Shown here piece after piece: positions 45,224 through 55,511 of a stretch of 64,000 bases of DNA. This DNA comes from Chloroflexi bacterium HGW-Chloroflexi-4. Its GTDB lineage: Bacteria > Chloroflexota > Anaerolineae > Anaerolineales > Anaerolineaceae. The position numbers and the translations under genes were made by a program. Within the stretch, counting starts at the first letter, position 1; each line of letters begins with the position of its first letter. The notes beneath the pieces are model-generated. The model was given only the letters and a program-made list of their open reading frames with translations. It was not told the origin of the DNA and did not search any database. The stretch lies in contig PHBW01000014.1 in the NCBI GenBank assembly GCA_002840715.1, positions 1-64,000 of the forward strand, given 5' to 3'.

Positions 45224-47893
45224 TCATGCCTCCAAAAGTAGGGTGATGATGCGGCGGGCAGCAACTGTAACCTCTATTTTTCCATCGACCACCTGTAACC
45301 TGTCAAGCCGGTTGCCAAAAAGGTCGCATTTCCAGGCTGAATTAAACTTTAACAGCCCGCTGGCCAACACCGTCGTAATGGTATTATCGCTTGAATTCAA
45401 TAAAGTTACCAACACCTCATGATCATGGGCTCGGCGCATGCTCATGGTTTCAATGGGCAGTTGAGGCAAATTGAGAAGGGTTCCTGATGGAGGCAGCAGG
45501 CCGTCTGCTGGGGCTTCGCCCATGTGCTGCAATATCGGACGGGCGTGTTCCGCTTCGGCAGCAAATTGGTGTGCTCGGGATTCATTGAATTCTCCACAGT
45601 AGGGGAGTATTGCATAACGTGCTGTGACCGTGCCGGGTTGCGCGCCGGGGAAGTTGGTTTCCCAATAATTATTGGTCACCCATCCCAATAGCATGGCGCG
45701 TTCCTGGTTGGTTTCGGATTGATTGTGTCCAAAGTGGAAGTCACCCAACTGCACCATGGGGTTCTCGGGGGTGGCGATAGTGACGCCGTGCTGGCCATTA
45801 TTGAAATCCACCCAGCCCTGCACGGTGAAATAGTCACGGCACGACCCGGCGAGTTGGTCCATATGTGTACGGACGGGCACACCGCCGATATCAAAGCGCG
45901 CCTGAGTATTGGGCAGGTTAAACGGGAAGAGCAAATAGGTCGCTTCAGGGTGAATGGTAGTGCCCATCTTCCATTCCGATTGGAATTCGATCTGGTCTCC
46001 CACTGTCGGAATATAGGTTCGCTGCATAATTTCACCGATCTTGTCGTGTTCAAGGATCTGTTCAACCACAGTAGCAGACGGAAGTGAATATACTTTGTGC
46101 ATCGCCAAGCGCGAAGGAGCGGTGCGGTTGGCTTTCCAATCTGGCAGCCAACCTCTTTCAGTCTCGGTTGTGACTTTCCAATCCATTGAAAAAAGTAGTT
46201 TGCGTGGATCTGAGGTTTCGAAATCGGCGACTTCTTCGTGAATAAAACCATGCAAGGGAGCAACTGCCGAGCTGTCGATCCATTCATAATTGAGTTGTTT
46301 GTCAAAAAGCGAAGTTATACCACCTTTTTGTGTGTCAAAAGTGATTTTATAACGGCTGTTTTCAACAACACTATCATCACTTTCGACAGCTTCTGCCATG
46401 TAAGATAAATCATCCCATCCCACCACTTTGTAGCCAAATGCGGGCACTTGCACCGGTTTAAGCAGCCAACCCATTCCGCCGTTATATTCCTTTTCTGAAC
46501 GCCCCGTCCAAAAATCAGTGGGCTGCTGCATCCTGCCCAAGTAATGACGGCTCGAACTTGTGTCAGATCCCAGCCCGCGGGGGATGAGTAAGTTTTTGGG
46601 CAGCGGTCCGCTGATCATGCGTTCCCAGGGCAATGTGTTAAATACCAGCATTTCAGTGGGGTCATTGCGGCGGATAAAGTGGGCAAAATCCGCCAGGGCA
46701 TCGCGTTCAAGCATCAGACTGAGTGCACGCGCGGTATAGGCTATGTTTTTCTTGTGGTTATCCATTGAAAGCGAATCTTCAAGCTGCGGTTCATTCGAAG
46801 CGGTATCCGCACCCCAGGTGTGTTCGCCATATAAATTAAGCATCAGCCATGCCTGGTCACGGTAAAGTGCATTTGTTCGGTCTGCCCATCGCGTGGGGGA
46901 GGTCTCAAGGTTGATTTGGCTATTTTGGCCAATCAGATTTAAAACTGATGACAGTGCATCAGAACGAAATAAACGGCTGCGGGAGGTGCGGTTGATGGTG
47001 GTTTCACGGGCAGCCGAGATGCAGCCGAAATTCCAATAATCCGTCCAGTCTCCGCTGCTGGTCTGCAATCTAGCAGAGTCACCTTTGACCCTTTCCCAGA
47101 ACATGCGCGGCGTGGCAGAAACCAGGCGGGGTGTTTTGCCCGACTGATTCCAACGGTTGGCAAACTCGGCAAAATTGCCCCAGGCTGAACCATTGTCACC
47201 ATAGATATGAAACCCTTGCAGCATTAAGTAGGTCAAGGGGTAACCGACGGAGTCTAGATATGCATTTATTTTGGGCAGCCATTCAGCGAATGAGTCTTCT
47301 GATTCATTACCGATGCCGAAATCGTTAAGTTTTGAGTATTGCCAGCCGTTAAAAGCCGGCAGGGTGCGTCCGCTGGGTGCCTGCCAATGGAAGATACTTG
47401 GTCTGGGGGTTGGGGGGCCGCCAAAATGGTGATTGATGGCCATGCTGAACCCTTCTATGCCGGCATCCAGCAGGATGTCGGGCAGGGTCCAGTTTTGACC
47501 GTTGATGTCGCAGTTCATGGCGAAGCGAATATCGAAACCATATTCTTTGCGCATGCGAGCAATGGGGCGCAAGCTCTCGATGAGTTGAATGGTGTTTAAG
47601 AGGGGTGTATTGTTTGTCTGCATGGCCATGATTTCGATCATGCCGGCATTTTCTGCCGCGATTAACCGATCAACTTCAGTGGCGGAGGCAGTCTTAAGCC
47701 ATGCTTCCAATCCGCAAGTGGTTTCCACCGTCCAGCGGAATTGTGAGTCTGAGGGATTGTTTTTGTACTGGTCGACCAAGCGCAGGGCGTCGTCGATAAA
47801 GCGATACTGCAGCTCCCAAAAAATGGGTTGGTCATTGGTAAAACCGATATCTGTATGCGTGTGGTGGATCATGTAAATCGTATCGATCGTCAT
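45224..47893 (-). CDS. GH38-type alpha-mannosidase-like glycosidase
   Basis: 889 residues, close to proteins with a DUF5054-type C-terminal region. The N-terminal catalytic domain begins with [11 protein letters not shown] (zinc-binding His/Asp) and has [12 protein letters not shown] with D129 as the likely nucleophile. The C-terminal half is beta-sandwich. No signal peptide. It opens the operon controlled by a near-consensus promoter bracketed by two TetR-type sites. Substrate is probably an alpha-mannoside, but this subgroup is poorly characterised. Confidence 0.85.
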   Translation of the reverse strand: MTIDTIYMIHHTHTDIGFTNDQPIFWELQYRFIDDALRLVDQYKNNPSDSQFRWTVETTCGLEAWLKTASATEVDRLIAAENAGMIEIMAMQTNNTPLLNTIQLIESLRPIARMRKEYGFDIRFAMNCDINGQNWTLPDILLDAGIEGFSMAINHHFGGPPTPRPSIFHWQAPSGRTLPAFNGWQYSKLNDFGIGNESEDSFAEWLPKINAYLDSVGYPLTYLMLQGFHIYGDNGSAWGNFAEFANRWNQSGKTPRLVSATPRMFWERVKGDSARLQTSSGDWTDYWNFGCISAARETTINRTSRSRLFRSDALSSVLNLIGQNSQINLETSPTRWADRTNALYRDQAWLMLNLYGEHTWGADTASNEPQLEDSLSMDNHKKNIAYTARALSLMLERDALADFAHFIRRNDPTEMLVFNTLPWERMISGPLPKNLLIPRGLGSDTSSSRHYLGRMQQPTDFWTGRSEKEYNGGMGWLLKPVQVPAFGYKVVGWDDLSYMAEAVESDDSVVENSRYKITFDTQKGGITSLFDKQLNYEWIDSSAVAPLHGFIHEEVADFETSDPRKLLFSMDWKVTTETERGWLPDWKANRTAPSRLAMHKVYSLPSATVVEQILEHDKIGEIMQRTYIPTVGDQIEFQSEWKMGTTIHPEATYLLFPFNLPNTQARFDIGGVPVRTHMDQLAGSCRDYFTVQGWVDFNNGQHGVTIATPENPMVQLGDFHFGHNQSETNQERAMLLGWVTNNYWETNFPGAQPGTVTARYAILPYCGEFNESRAHQFAAEAEHARPILQHMGEAPADGLLPPSGTLLNLPQLPIETMSMRRAHDHEVLVTLLNSSDNTITTVLASGLLKFNSAWKCDLFGNRLDRLQVVDGKIEVTVAARRIITLLLEA

Positions 47894-47954
47894 AATGCCT
47901 CACAGGGTGGGTGCGTCGGCGGACCAGGTTATTGTGAATGTATTTGGTTTTATC

Positions 47955-47967
47955 TTGACGTTGTCAA
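47955..47967. promoter_or_regulatory. TetR-type operator O2
   Basis: ttgacgttgtcaa: arms ttgac and gtcaa around gtt. It covers the expected transcription start of the GH38 operon. Confidence 0.6.
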
Positions 47968-47968
47968 T

Positions 47969-47996
47969 ATTATAGTATTAATCTTGACAGTGTCAA
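47969..47996 (-). promoter_or_regulatory. Promoter of the GH38-GH4 operon
   Basis: Near-consensus: TTGACA (47996-47991), 16 bases, TATAAT (47974-47969), minus strand. The -35 lies inside operator O1. Confidence 0.7.
47984..47996. promoter_or_regulatory. TetR-type operator O1
   Basis: ttgacagtgtcaa, arms of six around a central g, extended by one base on each side (c and g). Centre-to-centre distance to O2 is 29 bases. Covers the -35 of the minus-strand promoter. Confidence 0.6.
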
Positions 47997-48018
47997 GGTG
48001 TTCAGGTAGGATTATGAC

Positions 48019-48651
48019 ATGGACACTAAAAAATACCATCACGGCGATTTGAAAAACACGCTCATCCAGGCTGGAATTGAAATTCTGGCCGAAGAAGGGG
48101 TGGGCGGACTGAGCTTGCGCAAGGTGGCTCAGAAAGCAGGTGTCAGTCATAATGCGCCGTATTTTCATTTCACTGACAAACAGGCATTAATTGCAGCCAT
48201 ATCCACCGAAGGGTATCGCAGTCTTTATGAACAATTGGTGCTGATTCAAGAAACATTTCGAGAAGATCCACGAAGGCAGTTGGTTGAAGCAGCTTTTATG
48301 TATCTGCGTTTTGCCCAATCACAACCAGCACACTTCAAAGTGACATTTTCCAATGCTGTTGAACGTGAAGACGCCTATCCTGCATTGGTGGAAATGGCAG
48401 ATAATCTCATTGCCGAGCTGATAAAAATTGTTGGTGCCTGTCAAAAAGCGGGTATTCTTCATCCGGCTCCTGTCGGCGCATTGGCTGTCAGTATTTGGAG
48501 TGCAGTCCACGGATTCACCAGCCTTTTCATTGACGGACAATCCATGCACGAACGGCTTAAGGTTGCCCCGGTGGATCAACTCTTGATCTTTACATTAAAT
48601 CAATTTACGGTCGCAGATTGGTCTGCGGAGCATTTTCCACTACCAGAGTAA
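48019..48651 (+). CDS. TetR-family regulator (WHG C-terminal type)
   Basis: 210 residues. Helix-turn-helix LSLRKVAQKAGVSHNAPYFHFTDKQALIAAI, then an all-helical ligand domain with AVHGFTSLFIDGQ, the region typical of the TetR_C_33/WHG subgroup. It is divergent from GH38 and followed 25 bases later by GH31 and GH35 in the same direction. It most likely represses both units through the paired sites at 47955-47996, with a sugar from their substrates as inducer (inference). Confidence 0.92.
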   Translation: MDTKKYHHGDLKNTLIQAGIEILAEEGVGGLSLRKVAQKAGVSHNAPYFHFTDKQALIAAISTEGYRSLYEQLVLIQETFREDPRRQLVEAAFMYLRFAQSQPAHFKVTFSNAVEREDAYPALVEMADNLIAELIKIVGACQKAGILHPAPVGALAVSIWSAVHGFTSLFIDGQSMHERLKVAPVDQLLIFTLNQFTVADWSAEHFPLPE

Positions 48652-48676
48652 TTATTATAGAAAGGTTGGTTCCATT

Positions 48677-50923
48677 ATGCCTCTTCCTCCCGTACCTGAA
48701 TTTCACCCTTTGGCACAACCTGAAGCCGTAATAAAGATTGGATGCGCAAGATTCACAATTCTGACTGATCGCATAATCCGGCTTGAGTTCAGCAAGATTG
48801 GCCATTTTGAAGATCGACCCTCGCAAGCCTTCTGGCACCGCTGGCAGCCTGTACCGATTTTCAAAAAATCCATCTCAGAAGGTTTTGTGGAAATTGAAAC
48901 GGATTTTCTGCGACTCACTTATATTCCATCTGAGCGTGGATTCAGTAAAGCCAATTTGTCCATCCGGTTGAAACAAACGGGTATAACCTGGCATTATGGC
49001 GATAAAGCTTCCGATAACTTGTTGGGCACCGCCCGCACTCTTGATGGCGATGCCGGCACCACAAAATTGGAACACGGCCTGCTCTCAAAATCCGGATGGG
49101 CGCTTGTGGATGACTCGACAACACCGGTCTTCACAGAATCTGGCTGGGTGGATGCGCGGGCGCATGTCAAAACCAATAAGCCCCTTTCTTCCATCTTTAC
49201 TATATCCTCAGATAATAACAAAGACCTTTACTTCTTTGGTTACGGCGTGGATTATGCTGCCTGTCTGGCTGATTTCACCCGCATCTCAGGGCCGATTCCC
49301 ATGATTCCGCGCTACATTTTGGGCAACTGGTGGAGCCGCTATTGGGAGTACACCCAGGAAGAGCTCAAAAATCTGATGCAGGATTTTCAAGCGCATGAAG
49401 TGCCGCTCTCTGTCTGCATCATAGATATGGATTGGCATATCACCAAAACCGGCAACCGCTCCGACGGCTGGACGGGTTACACCTGGAACCGCCAGCTCTT
49501 TCCCGATCCAGAAGGGTTGATTGAATGGCTGCATTCCCAGGGATTGAAAACGGCACTTAATTTACATCCAGCCAATGGGGTTTTTCCACACGAAGAACAG
49601 TACCAACAATTGGCAGAGTGGATGGGTCTTGACCCGAATTCACAAAAACAAATTCCTTTTGATATCGCTGACCCTCGTTTTATGGAAGGATACTTTGAAA
49701 TTTTGCATCATCCCTACGAGGAGATGGTTTCAAAAAAGAAGGACTCAAATTCCAACGCAATTGAAGGTGTGGATTTCTGGTGGATGGATTATCAGCAGAA
49801 AAAAACCAGCAAGATTCCAGGTTTGGATCCCCTCTGGCTGCTCAACCACCTGCATTTTCAAGATCTCGGTCGCGATGGACGAAAAAGACCCTTTGTGTTC
49901 TCGCGCTGGGGCGGACTTGGCAATCACCGCTACCCGATCGGCTTTAGCGGCGACACCTTCGTGAAATGGCGCACCCTGGCCTATCAGCCGTACTTTACAG
50001 CCACTGCAGCTAATGTAGCTTATGGCTGGTGGAGTCATGATCTTGGCGGCCACATGATGGATGATCTCACCCCTGAGCTTTATTTGCGTTGGCTCCAATT
50101 TGGTGTTTTCAGCCCAATCTTCCGCATGCATTCCACAAAACGTGCCAGCCTTGAGCGCCGTCCGTGGATGAAACCCGAACGTATCTTTAATGCTTCACGT
50201 TCAGTCATGCAGTTGAGGCATGCTTTGATCCCCTATATTTACAATATGGCTTGGCGGGCTCACCAGAGCGGCATAAGTCTGGTTGCCCCAATGTATTATG
50301 GCAATATGCAATCCCCACAGGCCTTTGAAGCCAGAGACCAGTTTTTCTTTGGTTCAGAGCTTATTGCTGCTCCGATCATTGAACCTGCGGATACCGTTAC
50401 GCACAAGGTTGAAAAGCAGGTCTGGCTTCCAGAGGGAACCTGGACCCAGTTTTTCAGCGGCTTGAAATTCAATGGAAATCAATGGCACACAATTACTGCC
50501 GATCTTGAAGACATTCCGGTTTTTGCCAAATCCGGGGCTATCGTTCCGCTTGCACCGATCACAGGCTGGGGCGGAGTGGAAAACCCCGAAATGTTGGATG
50601 TTTATGTGTTCCCCGGTGCAGATAATTCTTTCGAGTTGTATGAAGATGATGGGTTGACCACCGATTACCAGCAGGGAGTATTTTGTGTCACGAAGTTCAC
50701 ACTTCAAGACGGAATTTTTACCATCCATCCTGCAACGGGTAGTGTAAACCTCATCCCGGCCACCCGCACCTACCGCATCCATTTGCGTGGAGTAGATGAG
50801 AACACAATACAGAATGCGTCAGGTGAATACAATCCGCAAACTTATACTTACTCAATTAAACCCTTTATTCTCTCATCCAATCAGGCATGCTCAATTAATT
50901 TCAATTTCAAGGAGTCAAAATGA
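48677..50923 (+). CDS. GH31 glycosidase (alpha-glucosidase/alpha-xylosidase type)
   Basis: 748 residues. N-terminal beta-sandwich domain, then the TIM barrel with nucleophile D371 in FWWMDYQQ and acid/base D426 in FSGDTFVKW, then C-terminal beta domains (YEDDGLTTDYQQG). The FWWMDYQQ form differs from WxDMNE-type alpha-glucosidases and is shared with a less studied GH31 branch. No signal peptide. It overlaps GH35 by the four bases ATGA, so translation is coupled. Substrate uncertain: alpha-glucoside, alpha-xyloside or alpha-galactoside. Confidence 0.88.
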   Translation: MPLPPVPEFHPLAQPEAVIKIGCARFTILTDRIIRLEFSKIGHFEDRPSQAFWHRWQPVPIFKKSISEGFVEIETDFLRLTYIPSERGFSKANLSIRLKQTGITWHYGDKASDNLLGTARTLDGDAGTTKLEHGLLSKSGWALVDDSTTPVFTESGWVDARAHVKTNKPLSSIFTISSDNNKDLYFFGYGVDYAACLADFTRISGPIPMIPRYILGNWWSRYWEYTQEELKNLMQDFQAHEVPLSVCIIDMDWHITKTGNRSDGWTGYTWNRQLFPDPEGLIEWLHSQGLKTALNLHPANGVFPHEEQYQQLAEWMGLDPNSQKQIPFDIADPRFMEGYFEILHHPYEEMVSKKKDSNSNAIEGVDFWWMDYQQKKTSKIPGLDPLWLLNHLHFQDLGRDGRKRPFVFSRWGGLGNHRYPIGFSGDTFVKWRTLAYQPYFTATAANVAYGWWSHDLGGHMMDDLTPELYLRWLQFGVFSPIFRMHSTKRASLERRPWMKPERIFNASRSVMQLRHALIPYIYNMAWRAHQSGISLVAPMYYGNMQSPQAFEARDQFFFGSELIAAPIIEPADTVTHKVEKQVWLPEGTWTQFFSGLKFNGNQWHTITADLEDIPVFAKSGAIVPLAPITGWGGVENPEMLDVYVFPGADNSFELYEDDGLTTDYQQGVFCVTKFTLQDGIFTIHPATGSVNLIPATRTYRIHLRGVDENTIQNASGEYNPQTYTYSIKPFILSSNQACSINFNFKESK

Positions 50924-52653
50924 CGCTTAGTATTTCTGGAGATCAGTTTATTCTGGAAGGCAAACCCTTCCGCATCCTCTCAGGCGCCATGCATTACTTC
51001 CGTGTTCCACGCGAATATTGGCATGACCGCCTTGGAAAAATGCGTTTGATGGGACTCAATACAATTGAAACATACGTCGCCTGGAATCTGCATGAGCCTA
51101 AACCGGGTGAGTTCCATTTTGAGGGCAATCTTGATATTGAAGCTTTCATTCGAGCTGCCGCTGAGCATGGTTTAAAAGTTATTTTACGTCCCGGACCCTA
51201 CATCTGCTCTGAATGGGATTTTGGCGGGCTGCCGGCCTGGCTTTTGAAAGATCCACAAATGCAAGTAAGGTGCAGCTATCCCCCCTTTATCGCAGCCATG
51301 GATCGTTTCTTTGATGTTCTTCTAAAACCCCTTCTTTCACTCCAGTTTTCACAAGGAGGTCCCATAATAATGGTTCAGGTTGAAAATGAATATGGCAGTT
51401 ATGGAGACGACAAAGCATACCTTGCTCATATCCGAGACACCCTGCGCCGTATTGGTGTTGTAGAATTTCTATTTACTTCTGATGGTGAGCAGGGGCGCAA
51501 CCTTAATGCAGGCATGCTTGACGGCACTTTTGCCACAGTCAATTTTGACCATGCTCCTGAACATGCGTTCAAGTTGCTGCGTGAACTTCAACCAGACGGT
51601 CCGTTGATGTGCTCCGAGTTTTGGGATGGCTGGTTCGACCATTGGAAGCTTTGGCATGAGACACGGCCAGCTTTTAGAGTGGCTGCCATTTTTGAAAGAA
51701 TGTTGAAGGCCGGAGCCTCTGTTAACCTTTATATGTGGCACGGCGGTACGAATTTCGGTTTCATGAACGGCGCCAATTATGTTTTTGGAAAATATCTTTC
51801 CATCGTCAACACTTATGATTATGATGCCCCGCTTTCTGAAGCTGGTGATATTACTCCAAAATATCACAGACTGCGCCAGGTGATCAGTAAGTTTGCGCCA
51901 GTGCCTGATGAACCTCTGCCAGCAAACGCCCCCAAACTTCAGATTGAGCAAGTGGAGGTGACCTCTGCTGTTTCATTGTGGAAATCACTTCCAAAACTTT
52001 CATCGCCTGTGCGCTTGCCAAATCCCGAACCGATGGAATATCTTGATCAGAATTATGGTTTTATCCTTTACCGCATCCGTTTAAGCGGACCTCAAAGCGG
52101 GTCAATGTCAATCAAAGGTCTGCGAGATCGTGCCCAGGTCTTTGTGGACGGCAAACCGGTTGGTGTTCTGCGCCGAAATCGTCCAAACCAAAGTCTGAGA
52201 ATTGCAGTGCCACAAGCCGGTGCTCAATTGGATATTCTGGTTGAAAACATGGGGAGGGTCAATTTTGGTCCCGAATTAATGGATCGAAAAGGCATTCTTG
52301 GCGGTGTGATTTTGAATGGCCATTATGTTTTTGATTGGGAAGTCTTCTGCCTGCCGCTTGATGATCTTTCAGCACTTGAGTTTGCCAATACTGAAAATGT
52401 CATGAATGAACCGGCTTTTTATCGTGCTGCGTTTATGGTTGATCAACCGCTTGACACTTTTCTCAAGCTGCCGGGTTGGGAGAAGGGCGTCGCCTGGGTC
52501 AACGGTTTTAACCTCGGACGCTATTGGAAGGTTGGCCCCCAACAGGCGCTTTATGTGCCGGCGACAGTATTAAAGCCTGGCAAAAACGAATTGACCTTGT
52601 TCGAACTGCACGGCACCCGAAAAATGCAGGCAAGGTTCACCGCTAAACCCTAG
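50920..52653 (+). CDS. GH35 beta-galactosidase
   Basis: 577 residues. FRILSGAMHYFRVPREYWHDRL and ILRPGPYICSEWDFGGLPAWLL are hallmark GH35 segments; acid/base E157 in VQVENEYGSYG, nucleophile E233 in CSEFWDGWFDHW. Two C-terminal jelly-roll domains end with VAWVNGFNLGRYWKVGPQQALYVP. No signal peptide. Coupled to GH31 by an ATGA overlap, which suggests a substrate carrying both beta-galactose and an alpha-linked sugar. A terminator follows. Confidence 0.94.
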   Translation: MTLSISGDQFILEGKPFRILSGAMHYFRVPREYWHDRLGKMRLMGLNTIETYVAWNLHEPKPGEFHFEGNLDIEAFIRAAAEHGLKVILRPGPYICSEWDFGGLPAWLLKDPQMQVRCSYPPFIAAMDRFFDVLLKPLLSLQFSQGGPIIMVQVENEYGSYGDDKAYLAHIRDTLRRIGVVEFLFTSDGEQGRNLNAGMLDGTFATVNFDHAPEHAFKLLRELQPDGPLMCSEFWDGWFDHWKLWHETRPAFRVAAIFERMLKAGASVNLYMWHGGTNFGFMNGANYVFGKYLSIVNTYDYDAPLSEAGDITPKYHRLRQVISKFAPVPDEPLPANAPKLQIEQVEVTSAVSLWKSLPKLSSPVRLPNPEPMEYLDQNYGFILYRIRLSGPQSGSMSIKGLRDRAQVFVDGKPVGVLRRNRPNQSLRIAVPQAGAQLDILVENMGRVNFGPELMDRKGILGGVILNGHYVFDWEVFCLPLDDLSALEFANTENVMNEPAFYRAAFMVDQPLDTFLKLPGWEKGVAWVNGFNLGRYWKVGPQQALYVPATVLKPGKNELTLFELHGTRKMQARFTAKP

Positions 52654-52675
52654 AGAATGATTTGATATGCAAAAG

Positions 52676-52707
52676 AGGTAGAAAGAAATAACTCACTCTA
52701 CCTTTTT
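52676..52707 (+). terminator. Terminator after GH35
   Basis: Stem 52676-52682 (aggtaga) with 52697-52703 (tctacct), then T-run to 52707. Confidence 0.7.
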
Positions 52708-52787
52708 ATTTATATTTTTTTTGACAAAATGGTATTATTCTTTTGAAAAAATTATTTTGCCCAAGTGATTTGCATCTATAAGGATAA

Positions 52788-54344
<1,557 letters not shown>

Positions 54345-54447
54345 ATTATTGGTTTGGCTAATTAATTAATCAAATTTGTCAATAATCTGAGCAAAAGGGA
54401 AAAATTACATCGAAGACTTTTCCTTCTCCTTGAAGAAAGTCTAGACG

Positions 54448-54478
54448 AGAGTCCCATCTGGTCCATGGGGCTCTTTTT
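54448..54478 (+). terminator. Terminator after GH51
   Basis: 9-bp stem (54448-54456 with 54466-54474, one G-T pair), then five T. A second stem around agacttt/aaagtct lies just upstream. Confidence 0.75.
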
Positions 54479-54547
54479 ATTGAACTTAACTGGCAATTTA
54501 CATTTTCAGTAGAAGATGAAATACAATTAGGCATTAGGAGAGTAGAA

Positions 54548-55429
54548 ATGGATATTGAAACCTTACGGGACTGGGTTAATCAACGTGACTCTTTCAGCAT
54601 TTTGGAAACCGCGGATGTTTTTACCGGTGAAAGAAAAGTCTTAAAAGAATTTGATTTCGTGGTTGAAGCGCCAAATTGGACGCGGGACGGTAGAAACCTG
54701 GTCTTTAACAGCAAAGGACGAATTTTCACCTATCAATTGGCGAGTGGAGTAGTAACGGAAATCGAGAGCGGATTTGCAGTTGATTGCAATAATGACCATG
54801 TGCTCTCACCCGACAATAAAGAGATTGCCCTCAGCCATCACAGCCATGGTGACGCACAATCTCGCATCTATATCCTTCCGCTTGCTGGCGGCGAGCCCAG
54901 GTTGGTGACTGAAAAAGGACCTAGCTATCTTCACGGTTGGTCTCCGGATGGGAAGACATTGGCTTACTGCGCAGAGCGTGGTGGTCAGTATGATATTTAT
55001 ACGATTTCGGTCAATGGCGGCCTGGAGCGTCAGCTCACTGATCTGCCCGGTCTGGACGACGGTCCCGAGTATTCTCCAACAGGCGAGCATATCTGGTTCA
55101 ATTCCACCCGCACCGGTTTGATGCAGGTTTGGCGCATGCGAACGGACGGGTCAAACCCTGAGCACATGGTACAAGAAGAAGCCAATGACTGGTTTCCACA
55201 TGTTTCGCCTGACGGCAAGTGGGTGGTTTACATTGCTTATGCAAAAGGAGATGTGGACCCAGGCGACCATCCAGCGAACAAGAATGTTGAGCTGCGTTTG
55301 ATTCCGGCTGAAGGTGGAGAATCCAAAACTATTGCGAAGCTGTTTGGCGGACAAGGCACCATCAATGTGAATTCATGGTCGCCAGATAACCGAACCATTG
55401 CTTTTGTCTCTTATCGATTGAAAGAATAA
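54548..55429 (+). CDS. TolB-like beta-propeller protein (PD40 repeats)
   Basis: 293 residues. Repeated blades of the form SPDxK: LSPDNKEIALSHH, WSPDGKTLAYCAERGGQYDIYTI, YSPTGEHIWFNSTRTGLMQVW, VSPDGKWVVYIAYAKGD and WSPDNRTIAFVSYR. There is no signal peptide, unlike periplasmic TolB, so it is probably cytoplasmic. It begins MDIETLRDWVNQRDSFSIL. No catalytic motif is visible; it could be a binding protein or a small propeller lyase-like enzyme. AGGAG precedes ATG. Confidence 0.85.
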   Translation: MDIETLRDWVNQRDSFSILETADVFTGERKVLKEFDFVVEAPNWTRDGRNLVFNSKGRIFTYQLASGVVTEIESGFAVDCNNDHVLSPDNKEIALSHHSHGDAQSRIYILPLAGGEPRLVTEKGPSYLHGWSPDGKTLAYCAERGGQYDIYTISVNGGLERQLTDLPGLDDGPEYSPTGEHIWFNSTRTGLMQVWRMRTDGSNPEHMVQEEANDWFPHVSPDGKWVVYIAYAKGDVDPGDHPANKNVELRLIPAEGGESKTIAKLFGGQGTINVNSWSPDNRTIAFVSYRLKE

Positions 55430-55459
55430 AAATACTCGCTGAAGATATATGAAATACCA

Positions 55460-55491
55460 AAAACGCCAGTCCTGATCAGGACTGGCGTTTT
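55460..55491. terminator. Bidirectional terminator between propeller genes
   Basis: 32-bp perfect palindrome (arms 55460-55475 and 55476-55491) between two convergent genes, with A- and T-rich ends. Confidence 0.85.
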
Positions 55492-55511
55492 ATTTGAAGG
55501 TCTTGGAAAAA

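Noticed and set aside
45676-46305. 209-codon minus-strand ORF within the GH38 gene
   Set aside because: Same strand, other frame, inside a gene with clear catalytic motifs; no recognisable domain.
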